DNA of 64,000 nt from Methylohalobius sp964654415 (GTDB lineage: Bacteria > Pseudomonadota > Gammaproteobacteria > Methylococcales > Methylothermaceae), in assembly GCA_964654415.1 (NCBI GenBank), contig CAZZIP010000009.1, positions 36,396-100,395 of the forward strand, read 5' to 3'. The translations under genes and the position numbers were made by a program. A model generated the notes under the pieces. It saw only the letters and a list, made by a program, of their open reading frames with translations, had not been told where the DNA came from and did no database searches. Positions within the stretch are counted from its first letter, which is position 1. Every line of letters starts with the position of its first letter. Positions 42,792 to 51,187 of this stretch are shown here, one piece after another.

Positions 42792-43323
42792 CGGTATTGG
42801 AATTTTGGAAGTTGGCTAAGGCCTTCTGATAGGCTTGATAGGTATTGCGGTCAAAACAGACCAGATAGACCTTTTCAATCCTTCGGTTTTCCTTTAGGGC
42901 TTCGGCGATGGTGGAGATGGCTATGGGAGCGGCGCGCTCGACCGGAAAGCCGTACGCCCCGCAGGAGATGGCCGGGAAGGCGATCGTTTGAACGTTAAAT
43001 TCCTTGGCCAGGCGCATGCATTCGCGGTAGCAAGAAGCGAGGAGCTCATCCTCGCCGTGGCTGCCGCCGCGCCAGATCGGACCTACGGCGTGGAAGACGT
43101 ATTTGGCCGGCAGGTTAAAGCCTGGCGTGGCTTTGGCCTGGCCGGTGGGACACCCGCCCAGTTTCCGACAAGCTTCTAAAAGCTCGGGACCGGCGGCGCG
43201 GTGGATCGCCCCATCCACCCCGCCTCCTCCAAGGAGCGAGGAGTTGGCGGCGTTGACGATGGCATCCACTTTAAGCTTAGTGATGTCGCCTTGGATGACT
43301 TCGATGCGTTGTATTGAGCTCAT
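42778..43323 (-). CDS. Macrodomain protein, probable O-acetyl-ADP-ribose deacetylase
   Basis: 181 residues. The ADP-ribose site is clear: VIQGDITKLKVDAIVNAANS, SLLGGGGVDGAIHRAAGPEL, CPTGQAKATPGFNLPAKYVF and FPAISCGAYGFPVERAA. This is the MacroD/YmdB layout with Asn, Asp and the GVDGAIH loop. It removes ADP-ribose or acetyl-ADP-ribose modifications by family knowledge. Coupled to the M18 peptidase gene. Confidence 0.92.
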   Translation of the reverse strand: MSSIQRIEVIQGDITKLKVDAIVNAANSSLLGGGGVDGAIHRAAGPELLEACRKLGGCPTGQAKATPGFNLPAKYVFHAVGPIWRGGSHGEDELLASCYRECMRLAKEFNVQTIAFPAISCGAYGFPVERAAPIAISTIAEALKENRRIEKVYLVCFDRNTYQAYQKALANFQNSNTDATD

Positions 43324-43394
43324 GGGGTCGCCTCATCGAAGATGAGAGCGATAAATTATGCTTGAAGGTGGAGGTCTTGAGGAAGTTTTTTCGC

Positions 43395-43422
43395 TTGACA
43401 GTCAAGTCCCGGTAGTTACAAT
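43395..43422 (+). promoter_or_regulatory. Sigma-70 promoter for tRNA-Gly/tRNA-Cys
   Basis: Perfect TTGACA (43395-43400), 16-base spacer, TACAAT (43417-43422). Start would fall near 43429, about 10 bases before the tRNA-Gly 5' end. Confidence 0.75.
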
Positions 43423-43438
43423 AAATAGCTACCCAAAC

Positions 43439-43514
43439 GCGGGAATAGCTCAGTTGGTAGAGCACAACCTTGCCAAGGTTGGGGTCGCGGGTTCGAGTCC
43501 CGTTTCCCGCTCCA
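43439..43514 (+). tRNA. tRNA-Gly (GCC)
   Basis: 76 bases, CCA encoded. Anticodon loop TTGCCAA gives GCC, anticodon stem CAACC/GGTTG, acceptor GCGGGAA/TTCCCGC. Confidence 0.97.
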
Positions 43515-43518
43515 ATGT

Positions 43519-43540
43519 AAAGCCGCACTGCGGCTTTTTT
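43519..43540 (+). terminator. Intrinsic terminator between the two tRNAs
   Basis: Perfect 8-base stem AAAGCCGC/GCGGCTTT with a three-base loop, ending in six T (43535-43540). It sits 4 bases after tRNA-Gly and 6 bases before tRNA-Cys, so it would limit read-through to tRNA-Cys. Confidence 0.75.
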
Positions 43541-43546
43541 CGTCTT

Positions 43547-43620
43547 GGCGGCGTGGCAGAGTGGTTATGCAGCGGCCTGCAAAGCCGTGTACGCCGGTTC
43601 GATTCCGACCGCCGCCTCCA
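43547..43620 (+). tRNA. tRNA-Cys (GCA)
   Basis: 74 bases, CCA encoded. Anticodon loop CTGCAAA gives GCA; acceptor GGCGGCG/CGCCGCC. No separate promoter is visible, so it presumably depends on read-through from tRNA-Gly. Confidence 0.96.
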
Positions 43621-44700
43621 TCATATCCGGCCTCGTCGAGGCTTTGCGCGGTAGCCTTCCCCCGTCCCGATCAAGGCGGCGATCAGATTTTTCTGAATTT
43701 CCGACGATCCGGAAAATAACCTTCCGGCAGCGGCGTCGTTGATCCATTCCGCAAACCCTACCGCCTCTTCCAATCCTTGCGCTCCCAGAATGTGAACCGC
43801 ATCCAGGCTGGAGGCGAGGAAGGCTTCCGAGGCGACTAGCTTAGTCTGGGCCGAGACCAGGCTGAGGCGCTCGCCTGCATCCGCCAGACGCGCGCATTCC
43901 TTAAGCCACAGGCGCACGGTGTCGAGGCGGGTGGCCATTTCGGCAATGCGATGGGAAATAGCCTGATGTCTTCCTAAATGCCCATCGCCTACCTGCCGCT
44001 TGCGGCTGAAAGCGATTGTCTGCTCCAACTGCCAGCGCATGGCTCCGGCAATGCCGGCGAAAATGAAGGCCCGTTCCCATTCCAGGGCGTTCTGGATCAG
44101 CCGAAGGCCGGCGCCGGGTTTGCCCAGCAAGCGGTCGGCCGGAATCCGGCAGTCGTTTAGGATCACCTCCCCCATTGCGGCGCTGCGGCAGGCCGCGACC
44201 GGGTGGACTGCGGTGCAGGAGAAACCGGGATCATTCCGCTGCAGGAGGAAAGCCGAGATGCCTTTTCCCAAACGGGCATAAACGATCAGCAGATCGGCGA
44301 TGGGCGCATTGGTGATGTAGCGTTTCTCGCCATTGAGGACATACCCTCCGTCGCAGGAGGTGGCGCGGGTCGTCATGGCCGAAGGATCGGAGCCACCTTC
44401 GGGTTCGGTGATGGCGTGGCCGCCGATCCGGCGGCCTGCGATCAGCTCACAAAGCCAGAGGCGTTTTTGCGCCTCGTTGCCGAATCGGAGGATCGGAAAC
44501 AGCGCTCCCCATAAATGGGCGTTGACTGCCAGGATTAGGCCAGGATCGCGCCAGGTGTATCCCAGTTGCTCGTGGGCCGTGAGCAAATCGGCGAAGCGGT
44601 CGCCGAATCCGCCCCACGGTTTCGGCACGGCGTGGCGGAATACGCCCTCTTGCCCCAGGCGGCGCAGCCGCATCAGCGATTGTTCAGCAGAATCTCCCAT
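43621..44700 (-). CDS. Acyl-CoA dehydrogenase family flavoprotein
   Basis: 359 residues from ATG 44700 (a TTG 9 bases earlier is possible). FAD/substrate motifs: HAITEPEGGSDPSAMTTRAT, GYVLNGEKRYITNAPIADLL, and C-terminal GRLFSGSSEIQKNLIAALIG (normally YEGTSEIQ). It is slightly short for the family at the N-terminus. Its stop directly abuts tRNA-Cys. Next to the NRPS-like set, it could desaturate a carrier- or CoA-bound acyl or aminoacyl group, as such enzymes do in secondary metabolism; ordinary beta-oxidation is the alternative. Confidence 0.82.
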   Translation of the reverse strand: MGDSAEQSLMRLRRLGQEGVFRHAVPKPWGGFGDRFADLLTAHEQLGYTWRDPGLILAVNAHLWGALFPILRFGNEAQKRLWLCELIAGRRIGGHAITEPEGGSDPSAMTTRATSCDGGYVLNGEKRYITNAPIADLLIVYARLGKGISAFLLQRNDPGFSCTAVHPVAACRSAAMGEVILNDCRIPADRLLGKPGAGLRLIQNALEWERAFIFAGIAGAMRWQLEQTIAFSRKRQVGDGHLGRHQAISHRIAEMATRLDTVRLWLKECARLADAGERLSLVSAQTKLVASEAFLASSLDAVHILGAQGLEEAVGFAEWINDAAAGRLFSGSSEIQKNLIAALIGTGEGYRAKPRRGRI

Positions 44701-44819
44701 CGCGCGCAAAATTTCGGCGTGGTGTACGTGGAATAAAGACGAGTTTAACAGTTTTGGTTTCCTGAAACCGCTTGTAGTAGCTCACCGTTGCTTGCCTCTT
44801 CCTCCCAGAGACTGGATGC

Positions 44820-44845
44820 GCCGGCCTTGAGGTCGGCGTTTTTTT
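44820..44845 (+). terminator. Terminator-like hairpin oriented on the plus strand
   Basis: Seven-base stem GCCGGCC/GGTCGGC (one G-U pair) with TTGA loop, followed by seven T (44839-44845). It terminates plus-strand transcription, yet both neighbouring genes are on the minus strand, and it touches the stop of the adenylating-enzyme gene. Confidence 0.5.
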
Positions 44846-46268
44846 ATGGCCGGCGCGCCAATATCTGTTCGATCGCCTTGAGGTCTGGTTTGCCATTGCT
44901 CAGTCGCGGCAGGGTAGGCAGCTGCCGAAAGCGGCCAGGAAGCATGTACGAGGGGAGCTTTTTCTTGAGCGCCGAGCGCACTGCGGCCAAAGAAGCGCCC
45001 GGCGTCAATACCAAGGCGGCGGCGGGGCGGGTGCCGTCCGCGTCGGCGATGCCGACCACGGCGCACTCGACCACTCCTGCCAGACCCAGCAACACGGCTT
45101 CGATCTCGGCCGGTTCGACCCGGTGGCCAGCCACTTTCAACATGCGGTCCAGGCGTCCCAGAAACACGTATTCGCCGCGCTCGTTTAGCGTTGCCCGGTC
45201 GCCGGTAGCGTACCACCCATCGTGCAGCGGTGCTGGCTGGAGGCGGCCCTGACGCCAATAACCGCTGAACAAGGTCGGGCCGCGCACGAGCAGTTCTCCG
45301 CTCTCGGGATCGAGGCGCAGTTCATCGCCGCAGGCGGGTCGGCCGATGGGGATGGGGCGGTCGTCGGTCAACCGCCCGCGCTCCACCCGCCAATGACAGC
45401 AGACGTTGGTTTCGGTAGGACCGTAGAGATTGTAGCAATCGACTTGCGGCAGCAGCTCGACCAGGCGGCGCAGCTGCGGGGTCGGGAAAACCTCACCAGC
45501 GAACATCAGGAAGCGCAGGGCAGGCAGGGGAGTGGCCGGGAGGTTGCCTTTCAGGGCCCAGAACGCCAGCAGCGACGGCACGGTGTACAAACCGCTGATG
45601 CGGCGATCCGCAAGCCACTTGCTGAGGCGGGCGGGGCTCAAGCTCAGACCTTCGGGCACGAACTCCAGACAGGCGCCTGCGGCGAGGGTCGAAAACAGGT
45701 CGAAGGTGGACAAGTCAAAGTGCAGCGGGGCGATGGCGGCGATCCGATCTTCCGGTCGTAAGGCCACCAACCGCCTGGCCCAGTCGCTGAAGGCACAGAT
45801 CGCCCGGTGGCTCAAGGCTACCCCTTTGGGAGTGCCGGTAGAGCCGGAGGTATAGAGGATCGCCGCAAGCCCGTCCAGGACCGGATCGACACCTGGAAAA
45901 TCAGCCGCTTCGATCCGCTCCAGGTCGAGACGGGGCAGCTCGGTTGTGACGTCTTGCCCGATCACTGCGGCGGCTCCAGCGTCTTCCAGTATCCACCGCC
46001 GACGCGCTGGCGGGGCTTGCATATCCAAGGGAAGGTAGCCGTGGCCGCAGGCGAGAACTCCCAGCACCGCGTAAGCGGCCTCGATCCCCCTCGGCAGGGC
46101 CACGGCGATCGGCCGCCCGGGAGGCAGCCGCAGCGCCTTGAGCGCGCGGGCTACGCCAGCTGCGCGGCGGGCAGTCTGCCGGTAATCGAGGCAGTGCTCG
46201 CCTTCGCGCAGGCAGGGAGCGCCGGGACGAGCTTCGGCCTGGGTGAGAAATCCTTGCAGCAGGGACAT
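44844..46268 (-). CDS. Stand-alone amino-acid-type adenylating enzyme (NRPS A-domain-like)
   Basis: 474 residues from ATG 46268. ANL-superfamily core motifs: AILYTSGSTGTPKGVALSHR (A3), APLHFDLSTFDLFSTLAAGA (A4; the Asp of FDLS is at the position that binds an alpha-amino group in NRPS and DltA enzymes), CYNLYGPTETNVCCHW (A5), DGWYATGDRA (A7), and LSNGKPDLKAIEQ with the A10 Lys. Probably activates an amino acid and loads the carrier protein two genes upstream. It follows the condensation-like gene by 4 bases. Confidence 0.85.
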   Translation of the reverse strand: MSLLQGFLTQAEARPGAPCLREGEHCLDYRQTARRAAGVARALKALRLPPGRPIAVALPRGIEAAYAVLGVLACGHGYLPLDMQAPPARRRWILEDAGAAAVIGQDVTTELPRLDLERIEAADFPGVDPVLDGLAAILYTSGSTGTPKGVALSHRAICAFSDWARRLVALRPEDRIAAIAPLHFDLSTFDLFSTLAAGACLEFVPEGLSLSPARLSKWLADRRISGLYTVPSLLAFWALKGNLPATPLPALRFLMFAGEVFPTPQLRRLVELLPQVDCYNLYGPTETNVCCHWRVERGRLTDDRPIPIGRPACGDELRLDPESGELLVRGPTLFSGYWRQGRLQPAPLHDGWYATGDRATLNERGEYVFLGRLDRMLKVAGHRVEPAEIEAVLLGLAGVVECAVVGIADADGTRPAAALVLTPGASLAAVRSALKKKLPSYMLPGRFRQLPTLPRLSNGKPDLKAIEQILARRP

Positions 46269-46272
46269 CGGT

Positions 46273-47565
46273 TTAACCCGCCAGAAGTTCGGCCCGAAGA
46301 TGTTCCGCAAAGCGCGCGATCCAAGCTGGGTCGAAGTCCGGCTTGAGGTAATTGATGGCAACGCCTAAGCGTCTGTTGAAGCGACTGAACAGCACCGCCA
46401 ATGAGGGAGGGGCGGTCATGAAACAGGCATAGCGGACGTCTTCGATGAGGGCGCCGAGAAAGTCGGGGCGAAGGAAACGGACCTCGCCGAGGTCGGAAAA
46501 CCAGGCCGAACTGCGTTCGCCGCCCGACTTCTGGCGGCGCAGAATGCGGCCATAGCGCTCCAAGGGCAGCCAGCGGCCCAGCCACATCAGGGGCAGATAG
46601 GCTTGGTCCAACTCGCGGCGCACGGTGTCGGCGTATTGCCGGCGCAGGTGCTCGAACAGCCGGTTCCGGTCGGCGACCACTGCGTGGGGGGCTTGAGCGA
46701 ACAAGACGCTGACCTGATTGCCGGTGACCGGGATCGGGGCATTGCCCCGGCGTAAGTTGAAAGCGTAGGGGATGCACCAGGCATCCTGACGCAGCGCCGG
46801 CCCCATCGCTTCTAGTGCCCGCATCAGGCAGCCGATGAGATAAAGCGACTGGGCGCCCAGCCCCACGCGACAGCGGCTGGTCTCGAGCAGGGTTTGGGTT
46901 TCCTCTTCCGCCAGGCGGAAGTTGACGATGTCGAGCTGTCGAGGAGTGCCGAGTGGGAGAGGGGCCGCTGGCAAACTGCTGTCGAGCCGGTCGATCCAGT
47001 CGTTGTGCCGTTTGCCGCGCCATAAAAGCGCCAGCCTGTGCCGCCAGGACCAGGCGGCGAGTTTGCGGGTTACCAGGGCGTCGTCGCCGGCCAGATAAGG
47101 CCGGCGCTGGTGCGCCTCAGCCATCAAAAAATCGAATATGCGCTTTATCCCGCCGGCGTCCATGAGCGAATGCAGCCAGTGCGCCACCAGTAAAGTGCGA
47201 TCTTCCCCCTCGATCCAGTGCAGGCTGAAGGGGGAATCTGCGGCGGCATGTATCAGGGCAAGCAAACGGGAATGCCAGAAATCGATCGCTCGTTGCCCAG
47301 GCGGGAGGGGATGGCGGAGCAACGGGATAGGATGGCTGGTCAGCTGCCAGCCAAAGCTTAGGCCGCGCTGGACGAGACGCGAGGACAGGATGGGGAAAGC
47401 TGCAGCCAGCGCAGCTAGACCGTCTTGCAATCGATTTTCATCGGGCCGTCCGGCCAAGTCCAAGGCGAATCCGCACCACGCGCCGGGCAGCCCGGCGGCG
47501 CGGATTTCCCGGTCCATCACCAGCAGCACGTGGTCGGCCGGGTTGAGCGGGAGGAAACCGCTCAT
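46273..47565 (-). CDS. Condensation-domain-like protein
   Basis: 430 residues from ATG 47565, ATGA-coupled to the carrier protein gene. The fold resembles chloramphenicol-acetyltransferase/NRPS condensation domains: an active-site-like VAHWLHSLMDAGGIKRIFDF (HxxxMDAGG in place of HHxxxDG, the first His and the Asp-Gly being kept in spirit) and a late NQVSVLFAQAP latch-like region. Only one domain. Could join an acyl group to the carrier-bound amino acid. Weak motif match, so acyltransferase of another kind remains possible. Confidence 0.65.
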   Translation of the reverse strand: MSGFLPLNPADHVLLVMDREIRAAGLPGAWCGFALDLAGRPDENRLQDGLAALAAAFPILSSRLVQRGLSFGWQLTSHPIPLLRHPLPPGQRAIDFWHSRLLALIHAAADSPFSLHWIEGEDRTLLVAHWLHSLMDAGGIKRIFDFLMAEAHQRRPYLAGDDALVTRKLAAWSWRHRLALLWRGKRHNDWIDRLDSSLPAAPLPLGTPRQLDIVNFRLAEEETQTLLETSRCRVGLGAQSLYLIGCLMRALEAMGPALRQDAWCIPYAFNLRRGNAPIPVTGNQVSVLFAQAPHAVVADRNRLFEHLRRQYADTVRRELDQAYLPLMWLGRWLPLERYGRILRRQKSGGERSSAWFSDLGEVRFLRPDFLGALIEDVRYACFMTAPPSLAVLFSRFNRRLGVAINYLKPDFDPAWIARFAEHLRAELLAG

Positions 47566-47807
47566 CGGCGCTGAGCTTCGATCCAGCAAGTCAGGGCGTC
47601 CAAGGTGCGGACCGTGTCCGGTTCGATTTCGGTGTCCGGCAGAGTGACGCCGAATTCGCGCTCGGCGAACATGATAAGGCGCATGATGCCTAGGCTGTCT
47701 AGCCCCGCTTCGATCAGGTCGGCATCGTCGCCGAAGGTTTCCGGATCGTCGCAGTAGATGAGTTCTCCCAACACGAATTCGCGCAGTTTGGAGCGGATGT
47801 CGGCCAT
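47562..47807 (-). CDS. Acyl/peptidyl carrier protein
   Basis: 81 residues. The phosphopantetheine site is EAGLDSLGIMRLIMFAEREF (Ser of DSL). Acidic four-helix carrier. First gene of the minus-strand set carrier - condensation-like - adenylating enzyme, an arrangement that recalls a dissected NRPS module. Confidence 0.88.
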   Translation of the reverse strand: MADIRSKLREFVLGELIYCDDPETFGDDADLIEAGLDSLGIMRLIMFAEREFGVTLPDTEIEPDTVRTLDALTCWIEAQRR

Positions 47808-47966
47808 GTTTGCAGCGCTGTTTTTTAGTTCCCGGTGTTTAAATAAGCGGCGCAGAGATCTTGCACTCTGCGCCTCAGTCGTTCATCGTTGATGTGCAGC
47901 GGGAGGAACGACTGATGGACAGCTTACCACCGGTTCTGCTTGATTTCATCCGAGTGCGGCGTAAAG

Positions 47967-47986
47967 CCCCTGTCTTCAGGCAGGGG
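47967..47986 (+). repeat. IS200/IS605-type terminal hairpin
   Basis: Eight-base stem CCCCTGTC/GGCAGGGG (one G-U) with TTCA loop. The same design (8-base stem, TTCA loop) is seen at 63958-63977. Such hairpins mark ends of IS605-family elements and the guide-RNA part of TnpB transcripts. Confidence 0.55.
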
Positions 47987-47996
47987 AAGCCGCTTT

Positions 47997-48018
47997 ATCT
48001 TGCAATGCATTGCAAGAT
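47997..48018. repeat. 22-base perfect palindrome before the tnpB remnant
   Basis: Half-site ATCTTGCAATG followed by its exact complement, 19 bases before the remnant ATG at 48038. Probably part of the mobile element end or a regulator site. Confidence 0.8.
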
Positions 48019-48037
48019 GTATAGTATCAATTTTTTC

Positions 48038-48254
48038 ATGGCTACCCTCACCAAAACCCTCAAGCTCCCGTTCCTGCGGCTGAATCAGGCCAAGGCTGCG
48101 GAATTTGCGCGGCTTCAGGAACTGAACACAAAGTTGGAAGTTCATGCGGTTTTCCACAAGGATTGGCTCGAAGCGTTGCTGGAAGGTCGTGCCAACGCTG
48201 CAGCGCAACGAGGACCGCAACCTCACCTCAAAGCAGGGGAGGAGGTCAACATAG
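48038..48254 (+). pseudogene. IS200/IS605-family tnpB remnant
   Basis: Begins MATLTKTLKLPFLRLNQAKA then EFARLQELNT, the N-terminus of IS605-type TnpB/OrfB proteins (normally about 400 residues). After some 45 residues the similarity stops. In another frame the tail reads VVPTLQRNEDRNLTSKQGRR, ending at TAG 48252, which looks like the C-terminal end of such a transposase. So both ends remain and the middle, with the RuvC catalytic residues, is deleted. The open frame 47861-48289 over it is an accident of this fusion. Confidence 0.7.
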
Positions 48255-48285
48255 CCGGGTTCGAAACAACGCGGTCACGAAAAGG

Positions 48286-49818
48286 GTGAATTTCCACCGC
48301 GAATCCCGGTGCGAGCGCTACGATGTCATTGTTATCGGCGCCGGCATCGGGGGGCTGAGCGCCGGGGCTTTGCTGGCCAGAGCGGGCCGTTCGGTGCTGG
48401 TGATCGAACGCCACGACCGACCCGGCGGGTATCTGCACGGATTCACCCGCTGCGGTTTCCGGTTTGACGCCGGGGTTCACTCGGTAGGCGGTTGTGCCGC
48501 GGCAGGGTCGTTCTACCGGCGAGCGCTGGGAATGCTGGTAGAGTGTTTGGGACTTAAGGAGCGGGTGCGGTTTTTGCCGGTTGACCCGGTGGCTCGGCTC
48601 TGTTTCCCCGGTTTAGCGGTTGACTTGCCACAGGGCTTGATCCGATTGCAGGAACACCTGGCCGAGAGCTTTCCCCGTGAGCGCCACAGTCTTTGGGCTT
48701 TTCTGAGGCTGACCGAAGGGTTGGCAGACGAGGCGGCGCGGGCGGCAGCCGGCTTGCCCGGAGAATGGCAATGGCTGCCCTACTACCGCCACGCCGTCTT
48801 GGACGAAGTTTTAGCCGAGCATTTCCAAGACCTAAGGCTGAAGGCCGTGCTGGCAGGGTTGTGGCCGTATCTGGGATTGCCGCCGAAGCGACTGTCTTTT
48901 CTCTATTGGGCGCTGATGTTCACGGGCTATCTGAGCGATGGAGCGGCTTACTGCCAGGGTTCGTTCCAGCGCTTGGCGGACGCGCTGGCCGCGACCGTCG
49001 CGGCGTGCGGCGGAGAGATGCTGTATCGCACGGCGGTGCGCTCCATCGTGTTGGAGCGGAGCCGGGCGAAGGGCGTGGTGACCGATAACGGTCAACGGAT
49101 TCAGGCGCCGGTGATCGTCTCCAACGCCGATCTGCTCTCCACTTTCCAGCATCTGCTCCCGGCCGATCAGGTACCGCGTCGGTATTTGGCTAGGCTGCGC
49201 GACCTTGAGCCGTCCCTGTCGATGTTTGTGGTATATGCCGCCGTCGACCGGAGTTGGATCGATTCGAGCAGGCACGAAACCTTTTATTACCCTGATTTCG
49301 ATCACGAACGCCTTTTCCTTGCCACCTGCGCCGGTGCGCCAGCGTGGTTTTCAGTTACCGTGCCCACCCATACCGATCCCACCCTGGCTCCAGAGGACAC
49401 CCATCTGCTGTTGCTCACCACCCTGGCGCCGTATACCCTAGGAGAATCGTGGCGAACGGCCAAAGAGGCCTACCGGGATCGATTGCTGGCCATGGCCGAG
49501 CGGCAGTTGCCGGGGCTGCGCGCTCACCTCCGACTGGTCGAAGCGGGTACGCCGCGGACCATGGAGCGCTACACCCTCAATCAACTGGGCGCCGCCTACG
49601 GTTGGGCCCTGACTCCCCGGCAGATCGGCCCGGCCCGGCCGGGCGTCAAAACCCCGCTAGAGGGGCTGTACCTGGCTGGGCACTGGAGCGCGCCGGGCGG
49701 GGGAGTATACGGTGCGGCCTTGTCCGGGATCAGCGTTGCCCAGGCGATCCTGGGGCTGCCGGAGCAGGCCGGGCTGTGGGAGTTATTGTCCGGTTTGCGC
49801 GCGCAACTGGCGCAATAG
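48286..49818 (+). CDS. CrtI/phytoene-desaturase-like FAD oxidoreductase
   Basis: 510 residues from GTG 48286. The dinucleotide fold is YDVIVIGAGIGGLSAGALLA with IERHDRPGGYLHGF, and the C-terminal FAD motif is TPLEGLYLAGHWSAPGGGVY then GAALSGISVAQAIL, as in carotenoid desaturase/isomerase-like proteins. Substrate is probably a polyene or fatty chain. The start lies right at the end of IS605 debris, so the native promoter and possibly a few N-terminal residues were replaced. The 3' end overlaps the convergent ligase by 36 bases. Confidence 0.82.
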   Translation: MNFHRESRCERYDVIVIGAGIGGLSAGALLARAGRSVLVIERHDRPGGYLHGFTRCGFRFDAGVHSVGGCAAAGSFYRRALGMLVECLGLKERVRFLPVDPVARLCFPGLAVDLPQGLIRLQEHLAESFPRERHSLWAFLRLTEGLADEAARAAAGLPGEWQWLPYYRHAVLDEVLAEHFQDLRLKAVLAGLWPYLGLPPKRLSFLYWALMFTGYLSDGAAYCQGSFQRLADALAATVAACGGEMLYRTAVRSIVLERSRAKGVVTDNGQRIQAPVIVSNADLLSTFQHLLPADQVPRRYLARLRDLEPSLSMFVVYAAVDRSWIDSSRHETFYYPDFDHERLFLATCAGAPAWFSVTVPTHTDPTLAPEDTHLLLLTTLAPYTLGESWRTAKEAYRDRLLAMAERQLPGLRAHLRLVEAGTPRTMERYTLNQLGAAYGWALTPRQIGPARPGVKTPLEGLYLAGHWSAPGGGVYGAALSGISVAQAILGLPEQAGLWELLSGLRAQLAQ

Positions 49819-51078
49819 CTGGTCCAGTTCGGCTTTGACGATTTTGCCGGTGGCGTTGCGGGGAAGGCGGGGGACGAGATACAGGGGACGGGGCAAAAAC
49901 ACCTCATCCAGCCGCTGGCGCAGGGCGGCTAGGATTTCCGCCTTGGGCCGCCGGCTGACTACCAAAGCCCCGACTCGGCCCTGATCGGTGGCAAAAAAGC
50001 AACCGTCGTCGACCCCGGCAATCCGGTTCAGATGCCAGTTCAGTTCTGCCAGCGAGGCGCGTTTGCCGCCGATCTTGATCAGGTCTTTGTGCCTTCCCAC
50101 GACGCGAAAGCGCCCGTCCGCAGCTACCTCGAGGCGGTCAGCGAGGGCCACCGGAGCAGACAGCCACGGCGCCTCTAGCAGAATGTTGTCAGAGTGGCAA
50201 TGGAGTCTAGCGCCCGGATAAAGGCGCCAGAGGGACTCTGTCGCCGGCCGCCGCCAGGCGAACGACAGGGTTTCGGTGCTACCGTATATTTCCCACAGCG
50301 GCCGCCCGGTGACGCTTTCCAGTTCCAGCGCCAGTTCAGGATCGAGGGGGGCGGTGGAAGAGACGATCGCAGCCAGGTTTGGCCACGCCATCGAACCGGC
50401 CAAACACGCCTTGAGATGCACCGGGGTGGAGACCAAAAGCACCGGCTGTGGCGACTCGGCGATCGCGCGGCGGATGTCCTCGGGGTAGAAAGGCAGCCGG
50501 CCGGTCAGCGCCAGTTCCGAGCACAGCGGCCAGACTACCGCGGTTTCCAGTCCGTACATGTGTTGGGCCGGGGCAGTGGCGATCACCGCCCAGCGCCGTC
50601 TCTGCAATCCCAGAGCTTCGAGCGCCAGCCGGGCGCAGGCGCTCAGTGTCTGCCAGTCTTTGGGCCAAGGTTGTGGCTTGCCGGTACTGCCCGAAGTGAA
50701 GGCGATCACTTGCAAATCTGCAAGTGACCAATGGTCCCATTGGCTGCCTGGAAAATCGGGACAAGCGGAGACTTTCAGGGAGGGCAAGGGCAGCGCTATT
50801 TCCCGATCGCGGGCGACGATCAAAGGGCCGTGCGCGGCAGCCAGTCTCTCCAGGGTGGCGTCGGCCCGGTTGGGAGGAAGCAAGCAGGGGATGCGTCGGA
50901 TGGCGGTCGCCAGGAGGGTGGCAGTGAACCAAACGCGGTTTTCGCACAGATTGAGGATGCCGGCAGCTTCGGGCAGCCGATGGGCGATGCGGACCGCCAA
51001 TTCGGTAAGACGCACCGGACCGCTTAGGCTGAGGGGGGTGGCGCTAAACTCTGTTGGTTCGGAGTCGGAAAGCGACAT
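49783..51078 (-). CDS. Acyl/aryl-AMP ligase of polyene cluster
   Basis: 431 residues from ATG 51078 (another start at 51123 possible). ANL motifs: VIAFTSGSTGKPQPWPKDW, WEIYGSTETLSFAWRR, GRFRVVGRHKDLIKIGGKRA, and LPRNATGKIVKAELDQL with the catalytic Lys. It lacks the amino-acid-type Asp motif seen in the other ligase. Matches AMP-ligases of aryl polyene clusters, which activate the aryl starter (such as hydroxybenzoate or cinnamate) for transfer to a carrier protein. Divergent from the main operon. Confidence 0.8.
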   Translation of the reverse strand: MSLSDSEPTEFSATPLSLSGPVRLTELAVRIAHRLPEAAGILNLCENRVWFTATLLATAIRRIPCLLPPNRADATLERLAAAHGPLIVARDREIALPLPSLKVSACPDFPGSQWDHWSLADLQVIAFTSGSTGKPQPWPKDWQTLSACARLALEALGLQRRRWAVIATAPAQHMYGLETAVVWPLCSELALTGRLPFYPEDIRRAIAESPQPVLLVSTPVHLKACLAGSMAWPNLAAIVSSTAPLDPELALELESVTGRPLWEIYGSTETLSFAWRRPATESLWRLYPGARLHCHSDNILLEAPWLSAPVALADRLEVAADGRFRVVGRHKDLIKIGGKRASLAELNWHLNRIAGVDDGCFFATDQGRVGALVVSRRPKAEILAALRQRLDEVFLPRPLYLVPRLPRNATGKIVKAELDQLLRQLRAQTGQ

Positions 51079-51187
51079 AGTCGATTGGGTCGAGCAAGAC
51101 TCTGGCAGAAAACGATAGCACATGGGATACTAAAATTTGTGTATTCGGCGGCGCCAACGTCTCCTTGATCCTAGGAGGAATGGATTG

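Noticed and set aside
47861..48289. 142-residue plus-strand reading frame as a real gene
   Set aside because: It joins a hairpin/palindrome region, the first ~45 codons of tnpB and an out-of-frame tail; best explained as transposon debris.
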